This document shows positions 43,516-53,735 of a stretch of 64,000 nt of DNA, piece after piece. Origin of the DNA: Pseudoips prasinana (taxonomy: Eukaryota; Arthropoda; Insecta; Lepidoptera; Nolidae). The position numbers were made by a program, and so were the translations under genes. Numbering within the stretch: the first letter of the stretch is position 1; each line of letters opens with the position of its first letter. The DNA is taken from contig OX621241.1 of NCBI GenBank assembly GCA_951640165.1, positions 6,830,001-6,894,000 on the forward strand, in the 5' to 3' direction. Under the pieces are notes generated by a model, which saw nothing but the letters and a program-made list of their open reading frames with translations, was not told where the DNA came from and did no database searches.

Positions 43516-45259
43516 TTGTGCCTCCATACAAATTTCATCACCTCATCATTATTTTTGTATGGAAAGTAAATTTTAATTTTAATGTATTTGCTTCTTGACA
43601 TGCTAAAGGTTTAGTTTTATAGATAAATTAAGCTCTGTAATTCATATCCATTGTTTATGTTACACCTAGAATATCCTCATTTTGAAATCTGATTGGAACT
43701 AAATTATTTAGAACTTGCCAAGTGTCAGTCATACTCCATACTATTTCAATTTTTTTTTACTGTTGTAATAGCAGCAGTTGAAATATTAAAAAAAAAACAG
43801 TCAAATTAATAACCTACATTCTTAAGTCTTATTAAAAGCATCTTGTTCAAGTTTACAAAACCCAGCATGTTTGATGGTAGAATAAGCTTAACTGCATTAC
43901 AGTTTATTGAATTTTATTTCTTACTAGCTGTGATCTGCGGTTTTACCCGCATTAAACTTTAATTTATAGCCTAATTGTTATTCAGATATTAGCTATTTTA
44001 CTACAAAGTTTCATCAAAATCCGTTCAGTAGTTTTTGTGTGAAAGATTAACAAACATACAGACACACACACACTCACAAACTTTCGCCTTTATAATATTA
44101 TTATTAGTGAACAGGCAAGCAGCTGATTCAACTGGTAAGTGCCTGTATCCAGCTCTTCTCCAATAGTTCCTATTGCAGCTGAGATATTCATTGAGTCTAT
44201 TCTTGAATTGATTCACATCTTGGGCTGAGATTAAGTTTTTTTGGGAGTTTATTCCACACTTTGACTATTCTGTTGTTTAAAAAGTGTTTGTGAGGGTTGT
44301 TGTGAGATAAAGTGGTACACAATTTAAGATTTATTTTTTATTTATGATTAGTGTGACTTTTATTGTAATTAAATAATCTTAGATATAAATGTAATTACGA
44401 AAATATAGATAATAATCTCCTCTTTGAGAGGCACTTGATGTGTGAAGAGTTAAATAAGAAAAACAATTTGAGGCAAGTAGGTATGCAAAACAGGAAAACA
44501 AAATGTTGGTAGAAGTGACTGGTTTTTAGGGTTTTTCTTGCTTCCTTTATTGCAGAGATGTTTTTGTTTATGTTTTGAATCACTACCTACTGCTAACATG
44601 TCAATCACTATGTGGTGTAAATATTTTCATGGAATTTATTTCACAATTTTGATGTTCTTATTTTAAGCCTTAATAAAATATTTGTTAAATTCCCTTGCTA
44701 CTTTGTTAATTTTTATTATACCATGTTTACCTTTGCTTGTTTTTCAAAATCTGTGAAATATGTTTATCACCTGGTTTTTGCTCTTGTAGTAGTGCAGTTG
44801 TATTACAAACTACCATACACACTACCATAGGCTATAGTAACCACTTAGAATCACATGGCTTTTTGGGTATTTGTTGCCTTGGTTGTATGGAAAAAGTCCT
44901 AAGTCCGTATTTATAGCAGAAATAAACAAAACTAGAGCATATTTTTTTAAGAAATAATCTAAAACCTAATAATTTGTTTATTTTCCTAATACTCACATTG
45001 ATGAAAAGTGAAACAGTGATTTGTAATAAGGAACCAGTAGAATTTGGCAACTACTCAAAACACATTATGCATATCAATGAGTTCACTCTCTTAAGAGCTG
45101 TAACTTGCATATTTTAGCATGTTTCACACCTGTACAAGTGTTTTAGTATGGTTACCCTACTTGCATAGCATAGACTGCAGCTAAAACCTGTTTGGGGATT
45201 GTGTTTTTTGCACTAAATTCTAATAAGTCAGAATAGGTAAGGTTTTTATGTGTGTATAT
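43516..45259. other. Gene-free stretch with one RTE-like tail
   Basis: Only 43925-44110 (minus) is recognisable: an RTE-like LINE 3' end ('gctgtgatctgcggttttac ... tataatattattattagtg'). The rest is AT-rich with no coding signal. It is presumed to be cta intron. Confidence 0.5.
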
Positions 45260-45740
45260 ACCTATTGAATATGTAAGAATAACAAGATTTAAAACATATT
45301 ATGTATAGATCTTAATTTAAGATATAACTATTATTAGAAAGAAGTATACATACCTGGCCTGTGTAAATGGTAGAACCAGAAGGGGAAGACCTGGTAGCAC
45401 ATACTCTGGCCAAATTGGTGACATTCTCAAGAAAGGCCAAGTCACCTATTGAATATGTAAGAATAACAAGATTTAAAACATAATTATTTTGTACAGATCT
45501 TTATTTAAGATATAAATATTATTAGAAAGAAGAATACCTGGCCTGTGTGAATGGTAGAACTGGAAGGGGAAGATCTTGTATTCCCTAACCAAATCAGAGA
45601 CATTCTCAAGAAAGGCCAGGTCAGAAGTACCCTAAACCAGTGAGCACGAATGAAGAATATAATGACAGTAAATGAGGCAAAAGAGAGGTGCAAAAATCAT
45701 GACAAATGGAAATCCATTGTCTCTGCCTACCCCTCTGGGA
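45260..45740 (+). repeat. Tandem duplication containing a LINE ORF2 tail
   Basis: A unit of about 184 bp ('cctattgaatatgtaagaat ... gacattctcaagaaaggcca') occurs twice, at about 45260-45445 and 45445-45625. The second is followed by a frame reading RCKNHDKWKSIVSAYPSG at about 45688-45741, typical of the last residues of RTE-group ORF2. The repeated part contains 'NGRTRRGRPG', the usual GRP segment before that tail. Confidence 0.6.
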
Positions 45741-45950
45741 ACAAACATGAGTCTATGTATATTATTAAAAATCTTGTATGCACATTGTTTATGTATTTGG
45801 TGACATCGTTTTTACATTGATTTTTTTATCCTGATTAGATTAATAGGCTAATCTATATTCAACATATAATATACCTAAATCTTATGTTACTTAATAACTA
45901 ACAATATAATTTCAATCAATCAAAATAATTTTACCAATATAAGGATGTAT

Positions 45951-47500
45951 AGTTTAAAGCTGGTGATACTTCAGATCCTTCAAATTTCCGACCTATTTCC
46001 GTATTGCCCACTCTAAGTAAAATATTTGAAAAGCTAATGCTTAGCCAGTTGCTCAGTCACTTTAATATACATAATTTACTTCATCGGAAACAGTTTGGAT
46101 TCACGAAGGGTTGTTCAACTATAGATGCAGGAGTCAATCTGTTAAAAAGTATATTCGCGGCTTGGGAGGACTCGCAGGATGCATTAGGTATCTTTTGCGA
46201 TTTGTCCAAAGCATTTGATTGTGTTCATCATGACACTCTTGTCAGGAAACTACACCACTACGGTATCAGGAACAAGGCTCTCGAACTTTTGACTTCTTAC
46301 TTGGGCAATAGAATTCAGAAGGTCGATATAAATGGTAAAAAATCTGCGGGATCCCCAGTGGTAATGGGCGTTCCACAGGGATCGATTCTCGGCCCATTCT
46401 TATTTTTAATCTATATAAATGACTTACCCTACTATGTAAGGGATAAACATGAGATTGTTTTGTTTGCGGATGATACTTCATTGACGTTTAAAATAAATCG
46501 ACAATTACGCAATTTTGACGAAGTAAATGACGCAATCTCTAAAGTTGTTCATTGGTTTAATGCTAATAATCTTTTGCTAAATGACAAGAAAACTAAAGTC
46601 ATAAAATTCTCTACACCTAATGTGAAACAGGTGGCTACCAATGTACAGCTTAATGGAGCTGGATTGACCCCTGTTGAGTCAACTGTGTTTTTGGGTATCA
46701 CAATTGATTCAAAACTACAATGGGGCCCACAAGTAGAAAAACTATCAGGCAAATTAAGTTCTGCTGCATATGCTGTTAAAACTATAAGACGGCTTACTGA
46801 TGTGGATACAGCTAGAATGGTTTATTTCAGTTATTTTCATAGTATAATGTCCTATGGAATTCTTCTCTGGGGTAGCGCTGCGGACATTAACACCATATTT
46901 GTATTGCAAAAAAGAGCTGTAAGAGCAATATATAAACTTGGTCCGCGAGAATCTTTGAGAGAGAAGTTTAAAGAGATTAACATTCTGACTGTAGCATGTC
47001 AGTATATATATGAGAATCTAATTTATATGCATAAATATAAAGACTCCTTCTGTAAAAGGAGTGATACTCATAATATAAATACTCGATATAAGCATAACTT
47101 TGTGTTACATACCACCCGTCTCCACAAAGTAAGTAACTCTTTTATGGGGCAATGTATAAGATTCTATAACAAACTTCCCAGTGATATCCGAGAAATGTCT
47201 ATGAATAAGTTTAAAAGAATTATAAAAGCCAAATTGTGTAGCAGGGCTTATTACAAAACTTCTGATTATTTAAGTGACAAAACAGCTTGGGATTGAGTCG
47301 CTCTAAATTAACACATTTAAATACAATGTAAATTTATTTAAGAAATATATATTTTAAAAAAGGATTCCTACTGAGTTTTCTGGCAGTGTTTCTCAGTAGC
47401 TGCCACGTCATGCACTGCACGGTAGGGTAAAAAAAATTGACGATTCCACACAAATGTAATATTTTAACGGAATAAACGACTTTTGAATTTGAATTTGAAT
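45951..47500 (+). mobile_element. 5'-truncated non-LTR retrotransposon with open RT
   Basis: It starts inside the RT domain, keeps a single uninterrupted frame to the ORF2 stop, and ends with AACGGAATAAACGACTTTTG followed by (AATTTG) repeats at 47481-47500. The terminal short repeat is a common 3' mark of CR1/Jockey-like insect LINEs. It is a different family from the J copies. Confidence 0.85.
45956..47296 (+). pseudogene. LINE reverse transcriptase, 5'-truncated but open
   Basis: The frame reads KAGDTSDPSNFRPISVLPTL at its start, then GFTKGCSTIDAG, CDLSKAFDCVHHDTLV (palm A), GVPQGSILGPFLFLIYINDL (palm B) and the catalytic VLFADDTSL (palm C). A thumb and carboxy-terminal region (WSAAD-like WGSAADINTIFVLQKRAVRA; KFKRIIKAKL near the end) end at AWD. 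There is no stop or frameshift from 45956 to 47296, so the insertion is young. It lacks endonuclease and ORF1 and cannot move alone. Confidence 0.88.
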
Positions 47501-47631
47501 AGAAAGGGAGAGAGAGTTTTTCCAAGGTCACAAATCTAATCTCATGTTTTTGAAGTTAGATGATGCAACTTAAATGTAGTTTATAGGATGTCAGTGTTAA
47601 TTGCTTAAGCTTAAGTTTAATTAAGCTTATA

Positions 47632-48949
47632 CAGGGTGTCCGGTGGCAGATTTATGTTTTTAAAAGGGTATATCTATAAAAGTTATAAACGGTGCGGGGA
47701 GAGGGAGGTGTCATTCGACGCTCCGAGAATGCGGATTTGTTAGTCACAATGCCGTAGTGGTCGGGACAACACCGTGCGTACGCTATTGAGGCGTTTTTTA
47801 AGAGTGGTGATTCTTACGTGACTGCGCGCCGACAGTTTTGTTCCCACTACAATATTCGGCGATTAAGCGACGGACCAAGTGTTAATTTGATTAGATCGTG
47901 GGTGCAGAGGTTCCGCCAGACATCTTCTGCTTTAAATAACCCTCAGCCGGGCCCCAGCAGAACATCAAGGACCACAGAAAACGTTCAAGAAGTTGAAAGA
48001 AGCTTGCGAGAAAATCCACGACTCTCAGTGCGGAAAAGAGCAGCCACTTTGGCACTTCCTAAAAGCATTGTTCACGAAATTTTAAAAAAAGATTTAAAGT
48101 TCCACCCTTTTAAGATTCAAATAATCCAAGAACTTAAAGAAAATGACTTTATTTTAAGAAAAAACTTCTGTGAACGGATGTTAGAGAGATTTCGCACTGT
48201 AAATTGCATTTTTTGGAGTGATGAGGCCCATTTTCATTTGAACGGTCATGTAAATAAACAAAACTGTCGTTACTGGGCCCCAAAAGGTCGTAATCCACGA
48301 CAAAAACATCAGCGATCCCTGCATTGCCCAAGAGTTACTGTTTGGTGCGCGTTATCGACAAACGGAATCATCGGGCCCTATTTTTTTGAAAATTCTCGTG
48401 GCGAAGCTGTAAATGTCAACAGTGAAAACTATGGACGCATGATAACTGAATATTTTTTACCAAATTTGCGAGCACATCCATCCTACTCGACGCACCCGTG
48501 GTTTCAGTAAGATGGGGCGACTCCGCATACAGCCAGGACGTCTATGGCTTTACTTCGTCAAAATTTTCCTCATAAATTGATAAGCCGCTTTGGAGACATC
48601 CCGTGGCCACCGAGGTCACCAGATTTAACTCCAATGGACTTTTTTTTATGGGGTTATCTCAAAAGCAAAGTTTATGCCAATAATCCTCTGTCTGTTGTGC
48701 AGTTGAAGGAAAATATCCACAATGAAATTCAGCAAATCCAGCCGAGCCTGTTGCAGCGCGTAGGCCGTAATACGGTGGACCGTTTTCAACAGTGTGTGCG
48801 TCTAAATGGACAGCATTTGGATGAAATAATTTTTAAAAAGTGAAATCCGCATTATTCATGTATTTATTTAATTAGTCAATAAAACCGTAAGTTTATAAGT
48901 TTTTCTTTTATTAGCTTTCATTAACATAAATCCGCCACCGGACACCCTG
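47632..48949 (+). mobile_element. Tc1/mariner-superfamily transposon, DD41D-type
   Basis: Terminal inverted repeats CAGGGTGTCCGGTGGC continue to about 26 bp with one mismatch (ends at 47632 and 48949), flanked by TA on both sides (47630-47631, 48950-48951). The length is 1318 bp. It carries one transposase gene broken by two nonsense codons. It lies 130 bp after the LINE tail. Confidence 0.9.
47749..48843 (+). pseudogene. DD41D-type transposase with two nonsense codons
   Basis: The frame begins at the ATG at 47749, has TAG as codon 3 (47755-47757), then runs open through AYAIEAFFKSGDSYVTARRQ and a helix-turn-helix (HYNIRRLSDGPSVNLIRSWV). It reaches the first catalytic Asp in FWSDEAHFHLNG, and stops at TAA (48508-48510) in place of the glutamine expected before DGATPHTA. 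The same frame continues with the second Asp (DGATPHTA) and the third (RSPDLTPMDFFLWG) to 48843. The second and third Asp are 41 residues apart. No frameshift is present; both lesions are single codons, so decay is slight. Confidence 0.88.
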
Positions 48950-48999
48950 TATAAGCTTATTAAGCTATAGTTTTGTGGTTTGTTGTCAAGGAATTCTTG

Positions 49000-49950
49000 T
49001 AATATTAGTTAATATAGACTTGTGTAAGTATTACATTGATAACCCATATGAATCCTAATTATAGTTACCTACCTATAAAATGCCTATTGATAGAAATATA
49101 CTTGCAAGTAGCAATGCTCATATGGTTGATATTTGCTTGATATCTACAAGGACATGTTCATAATTTTCCTTGTTGTTTTTCTATAGTTAGACTGGTTTTA
49201 GATTCTATTAGGCTACTGCCTTTGACAATTGAAATATATTTTCTTTGACAACTGTGACTAATGGTTTGACATGCTGTGTGGTAAAAAATATAACACAATT
49301 TTGCTTAGTTATTCTGCCGTAATAAGTTGTGTTGTAATACACATGTATCTAAATTTAATATCCCAAATATCAATAAAATGCCACCCAGGATATGTATTTC
49401 TATTTGATACTAGCTATGCCCCATGGTTTCACCCCCGTTAAAGTAGTTTAGGCGTAAATGAGTAACAAACATATATCTATACTCACAAACTTTCGCATTT
49501 GTAATATTAGTAGGATGTGTACCTCTAGCGGTTTTGGCAGTGCACGCCGGAATAGCTAAAAGATGTTAGATTTTTTCCTACTTACTTGACACTTATCATC
49601 ATATTTTGGACAATTCACACAATATCTTTATAAATTGTAGCCTATGTGTTGTGTACAAACTTTCGCGTTTATAATATTAGTAGGATTAGCAAATTCGTAC
49701 ATGGATAATGTGGAATGCCATTAAACAAAATAAAGCATCATCTTAGTGAAGGGCATCCAATAAAAAACCACAATAAGAATCTTACTAGATTTATAAGCAA
49801 ATTATAGATATATGATATCATCTAAATGATTTCATACAAACCGCAGATAATTATGTATAATTAGCTATACTATGTATATTTATTATAATTAGAACATGTT
49901 TGTAACATGATCTGACTATTAACAAGCACTTTTTTATAGTCTATGTATTT
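49000..49950. other. Gene-free stretch with RTE-like and family L scraps
   Basis: Recognisable pieces are an RTE-like LINE tail at 49410-49520 (minus), another short end at 49640-49690, and a minus family L piece at 49862-49945. There is no coding signal. It is presumed to be cta intron. Confidence 0.5.
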
Positions 49951-50248
49951 AATAGTGCAAGTTTTACATAAAAATAAAACTTGTATTATTGAGCTGAGAC
50001 GATGCACAGCATCTGTGAGAGTGCGTTGTATACTTCCCTTTGTATTTACACCAATTGCAACAACTTCCGGTTCCGACAGCGCCATCTTGGTTACGATTTA
50101 AGCGCCATCTATAGCGAGTTGTCACCAGGGGCCGTATACGCCATTTTGCCTTCATAGAAGTCTCTCACCAGGAGCCCTTATTGGGATGCTGTGCATCGTC
50201 TCTGCTCAATAATACAAGTTTTATTTTTATGTAAAACTTGCACTATTA
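49951..50248. repeat. Inverted-repeat element related to the DIRS-like terminus
   Basis: Arms 49951-50013 and 50186-50248 are complementary over 63 bp with one mismatch. The 172-bp interior (50014-50185) matches, in inverted orientation, the right end of the DIRS-like element (about 55687-55835), including 'caagatggcgctgtcgg'-type sequence. It may be a short non-autonomous derivative or a rearranged terminus. Confidence 0.7.
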
Positions 50249-50399
50249 TCGGCATGTGACGATGCACAGCATCTGTGAGAGACGTGTTTATAACTCCTGG
50301 TGAATGGCAACGACGCTATGTGAGATGGATGATACAGATAAACATCAATTAAAACGATCTGTAACAATTTGTTTCTGGAAATCAAATCATATTATAATA

Positions 50400-51681
50400 G
50401 GTCTTTACCTATGAAATTGCCGTTTTGTATGAAAAAATTTAAACGAATTTTTTTCATGAATTTTTTTATTTGTATTAATCGAAGTAATCACCCATGCAAT
50501 CAATGCATCTTTGCCATCGCAGTGGCAGTTTATTGATGCCCTTCTTAAAGAAATCAGCTGGACGGGAGGCAACAAATTCTTCAAAGGCATTTTGTACTGC
50601 CTCTCGGGTATTGAATTTTTTTCCCGCCAAGAAGTTATCCAAATTCTGGAAAAAGTAGTAGTCTGTAGGCGCAAGGTCTGGTGAGTAGGGCGGATGACGG
50701 AGAGCTTCCAACCCCAGTTCTTGCAACTTAGAGACCGTCTGCTGTGCAGTATGAGGTCGCGCGTTGTCGTGCAGGAGCAGCGGAGACGAGCGATTGACCA
50801 ATGCTGGTTGGAGATGCGCCAGCTTCTCCATCATTGTGCTCAGTTCTTCACAGTACACATCTGCAGTAATGCTCACCCCGTTTGGTAAGAAGCTGTGATG
50901 AATCACACCGGCGCTAGACCACCAAACAGTGACCATCACTTTTCTAGGGGTAAGTTTTCGTTTAGGGCATTGTTTAGGTGCTGAACCAGGATCCAACCAA
51001 CTTGCTGAGCGCTTGCGGTTATCAAACAGAATCCATTTTTCATCGCAGGTAACAATGCGGTTCAAAATTCCTTCATTTGTGTGTCTGTTGAGCAGTGCAA
51101 GGCACGTCTCGACGCGTACTTCGCGCTGGCGATCATTGAGTTCGTGGGGCACCCATTTGTCAAGCTTTTTTACCTTGCCAATTTGACGCAAATGGACCAA
51201 TATTGTTTTGACGCTAACGTCGAAAGCTGCTGCTAATTCAGCCGTAGATTGTGTATCATCAGCTTCCACAACCGCCTTTAATTCGTCATTGTCGACCAAA
51301 GTCTTCGGACGACCGCGAGGTTCATTTTTCAGGTCGAAATTTCCAGAACGGAAGCGAGCAAACCAATAACAGGTGGTGCGTTGGTTTGTAGTGTTAGCTC
51401 CGTAAACGTCGTTGATGTTGCGTGCCGCTTGTGCCGCGTTGCTGCCACGACGGTACTCATATTCCATAATTACTCGAATTTTTAACGTATCCATGATGAC
51501 GAAAAAGATTGAAATGCGATGAAAATGTAACACTAATCAATAAAGAAATGACTACTTTTGGAAAAAAGAATCCATGTTTTTAAAATAAAATTAATTTGAA
51601 ATTAGAATTCTTAGCCAAACAAAAATTATTTTGATTTGAAATGGCCAGTACTGCAGAACGGCAATTTCATAGGTAAAGACC
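50400..51681 (-). mobile_element. Mariner element inserted near the DIRS 3' end
   Basis: The ends GGTCTTTACCTATGAAATTG continue to a terminal inverted repeat of about 27 bp with one mismatch (50400 and 51681). The length is 1282 bp. The left flank ends in TA; on the right the first bases are AA, so the TA duplication is not exact. One open transposase gene is inside. Confidence 0.9.
50475..51494 (-). CDS. Mariner transposase, DD34D, intact frame
   Basis: The 339-aa frame is open from MDTLKIRV to GDYFD. An amino-terminal helix-turn-helix region is present (FARFRSGNFDLKNEPRGRP near 45-63), then the linker WVPHEL (114-119). The catalytic triad is Asp151 (VTCDEKW), Asp243 (LLHDNARPHTA) and Asp278 (YSPDLAPTDYYFF), 34 residues between the last two. 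The length is normal for mariners. The start at MDTL is chosen over an ATG 13 codons upstream because it fits the family length. It performs cut-and-paste movement at TA sites. It may be active, although the flanking TA is imperfect. Confidence 0.9.
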   Translation of the reverse strand: MDTLKIRVIMEYEYRRGSNAAQAARNINDVYGANTTNQRTTCYWFARFRSGNFDLKNEPRGRPKTLVDNDELKAVVEADDTQSTAELAAAFDVSVKTILVHLRQIGKVKKLDKWVPHELNDRQREVRVETCLALLNRHTNEGILNRIVTCDEKWILFDNRKRSASWLDPGSAPKQCPKRKLTPRKVMVTVWWSSAGVIHHSFLPNGVSITADVYCEELSTMMEKLAHLQPALVNRSSPLLLHDNARPHTAQQTVSKLQELGLEALRHPPYSPDLAPTDYYFFQNLDNFLAGKKFNTREAVQNAFEEFVASRPADFFKKGINKLPLRWQRCIDCMGDYFD

Positions 51682-52221
51682 AATATTAGTAAACATATCA
51701 ACTGGACTTAAAGAAAACAGAATATTCTTCAAAAAAAAAAATTCTTAATCTATTATCACATAATCTATAATTTGTGACTATGCAGATAACCTATTAATAT
51801 ACCTACTTTACATAGGTTCAAAATTCGCAGATAAGTTTGTCTGTGACTAAGATGTCCCAATAATTTGTTTGCAATAGAACTTGGCAAAGGTATTTTCTCT
51901 GCGCCAATTGCCACGGCGTAAAATATCCTCTATTGGAAAGTTCTCATGCCAGTTCAAAGAAGCGACGGCCGAGCGAACAGTGCCCGGCGTGGCAGTTATA
52001 CCTGCATCTCTAAGAACTGTCTTAACCTAATTACCGATAATCGTTCTCGAGGCTGCTTGTACTCGGCCTCTGATAGTAATAACAAGGGCATTATTACACT
52101 CAGCCGTCCGACTCAGTGTTCCCAAATGCAAAACTTTTCTCAACCCAAAAGACGGGACATATGTTAATATTGCTATGTTGCAATAACTTCAACCCGACTG
52201 CCTATGTGTGGCCGTATCGGT

Positions 52222-52665
52222 CTAGGAACCAAAGGCTGGACGTAAAATGACGTGGTCCCCGACATCGATATAATGTGACGGTGAAATTTTGAGCAAGGTA
52301 AGATCATGGACCCGGCGGCCTGAAGCCAAGAGTAGAATGCAAGCTAACCTACGTGAGGCTTCAAACAAAGTTTCATTGGCAGGTGGGTTATTCTGAAACC
52401 AGATGACCACGTCACTCGGACCCCAAAACGGTGGCTTCTCTGCTCTAGCATTTCGAAGAGAAATTGCTTTTAAAATATATTTTACTAAAAAATTTGAATT
52501 TAAGTCAATGTTATTCGAAGTTTTGGTACAATATATTGGTTCAGCCGCTTTAGGTTGAAAATGGGTCTGAACGATCCGTCGCTCTTCCTCGTTAAAAACA
52601 TTGTGGAGAAATAACTGGCTCCGAGCCACCGTTGATCCGGTTTCTCCAGCATACCATTTGTCCAT
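52222..52665 (-). pseudogene. DIRS-like tyrosine recombinase, amino-terminal part
   Basis: In this frame the recombinase part begins at about 52500: FLVKYILKAISLRNARAEKP, then PPFWGPSDVVIWFQNN and LACILLLASGRRVHDLTLLK, with the Arg of box I in GRR. The protein stops at LRPAFGS, so the box II His-x-x-Arg and Tyr are not in this frame. Codons before 52500 are out-of-frame gag/RT sequence. The enzyme would join the circular cDNA into the genome. Confidence 0.65.
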
Positions 52666-53501
52666 ACCCCAGTGTTTTGAATAAAAACTTGTAACTGATT
52701 TTCATCAAAGAGATGTTTAGAACTAGGAGGAATTTTACGCAAACCCTCTCGTAGATTATTATTGGGCAGCTCGCTAAGGATACGCTCCCTGCGATTCTCA
52801 TCAAAGATATGTTTAGAACTAGGAGGAATTTTACGCAAACCCTCTCGTAGATAATAATCTACGAGAGGGTTTGCGTAAAATTGCTGAGCTGCCCAATAAT
52901 AATTGGGCAGCTCGCTAAGGATACGCTCCCTGCGATTCTCATCAAAGAGATGTTTAGAACTAGGAGGAATTTTACGCAAACCCTCTCGTAGATTATTATT
53001 GGGCAGCTCGCTAAGGATACGCTCCCTGCGATTCTCATCAAAGAGATGTTTAGAACTAGGAGGAATTTTACGCAAACCCTCTCGTAGATTATTATTGGGC
53101 AGCTCGCTAAGGATACGCTCCCTGCGATTCTCATCAAAGAGATGTTTAGAACTAGGAGGAATTTTACGCAAACCCTCTTGTAGATTATTATTGGGCAGCT
53201 CGCTAAGGATACGCTCCCTGCGATTCTCATCAAAGAGATGTTTAGAACTAGGAGGAATTTTACGCAAACCCTCTCGTAGATTATTATTGGGCAGCTCGCT
53301 AAGGATACGCTCCCTGCGATTCTCATCAAAGAGATGTTTAGAACTAGGAGGAATTTTACGCAAACCCTCTCGAAGATTCTTATTGGGCAGCTCGCTAACG
53401 ATACGCTCTCTGCGATTCTCAATGTACTCGGCCCGTTTACCGCACACCATTTGCATAATTTCGTCACTAGTTTTGTGAAACTCGCAGGTAGGTTGAAACA
53501 A
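52500..53501 (-). pseudogene. DIRS-like gag with expanded repeats, fused to the start of RT
   Basis: The frame of 333 codons starts MFQPTCEFHKTSDEIMQMVC. It repeats a 32-residue unit (RRERILSELPNNNLREGLRK then IPPSSKHLFDEN) seven times, then passes NQLQVFIQNTGVW to an RT start, FLTRKSDGSFRPIFNLKRLN. RT stops there and recombinase follows, so most of RT and RNase H is deleted. The unit is a single gag motif in the paralogous piece at 54009-54752 (MRKIPPSCQHLFNAQSLTAV), so the expansion is secondary. Confidence 0.75.
52705..53430. repeat. 96-bp coding tandem array, seven units
   Basis: GGGCAGCTCGCTAA occurs at 52764, 52905, 53001, 53097, 53193, 53289 and 53385. Five spacings are exactly 96 bp. 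The first is 141 bp because an extra 45 bp, containing an inverted piece of the unit, lies at about 52849-52904. Units are nearly identical. As 96 is a multiple of 3, several frames on both strands stay open. Confidence 0.92.
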
Positions 53502-53735
53502 CTAGTTAATTTTATCAAATATGTTATCTGCAGACAAACTTGTCCCGGCAGACGCTGTCCAGTTCACGAATTGTTGTAAACTTTGATTCAATAAGTCACG
53601 CTGCGCTATTAATCCGTTACAAAATTATTTTCACTGCACCACCTCGTCCACCTTGCCCAGGCGGGCTTGTAGGTCTTCAGGGTGGATTCTCTCCAGCTAG
53701 ATCGGAGCAGGCTCTCTCTGCGTCGGTCCAGGAGT

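Noticed and set aside
52705..53430. Regularly spaced repeats that could suggest a CRISPR array
   Set aside because: Units are contiguous with no unique spacers, they encode a gag motif, and the genome is eukaryotic.
52903..53478. 191-codon plus-strand frame and 219-codon alternate minus frame in the tandem array
   Set aside because: They are by-products of a 96-bp repeat whose length is a multiple of 3. Only the minus frame with the gag motif matches known protein.
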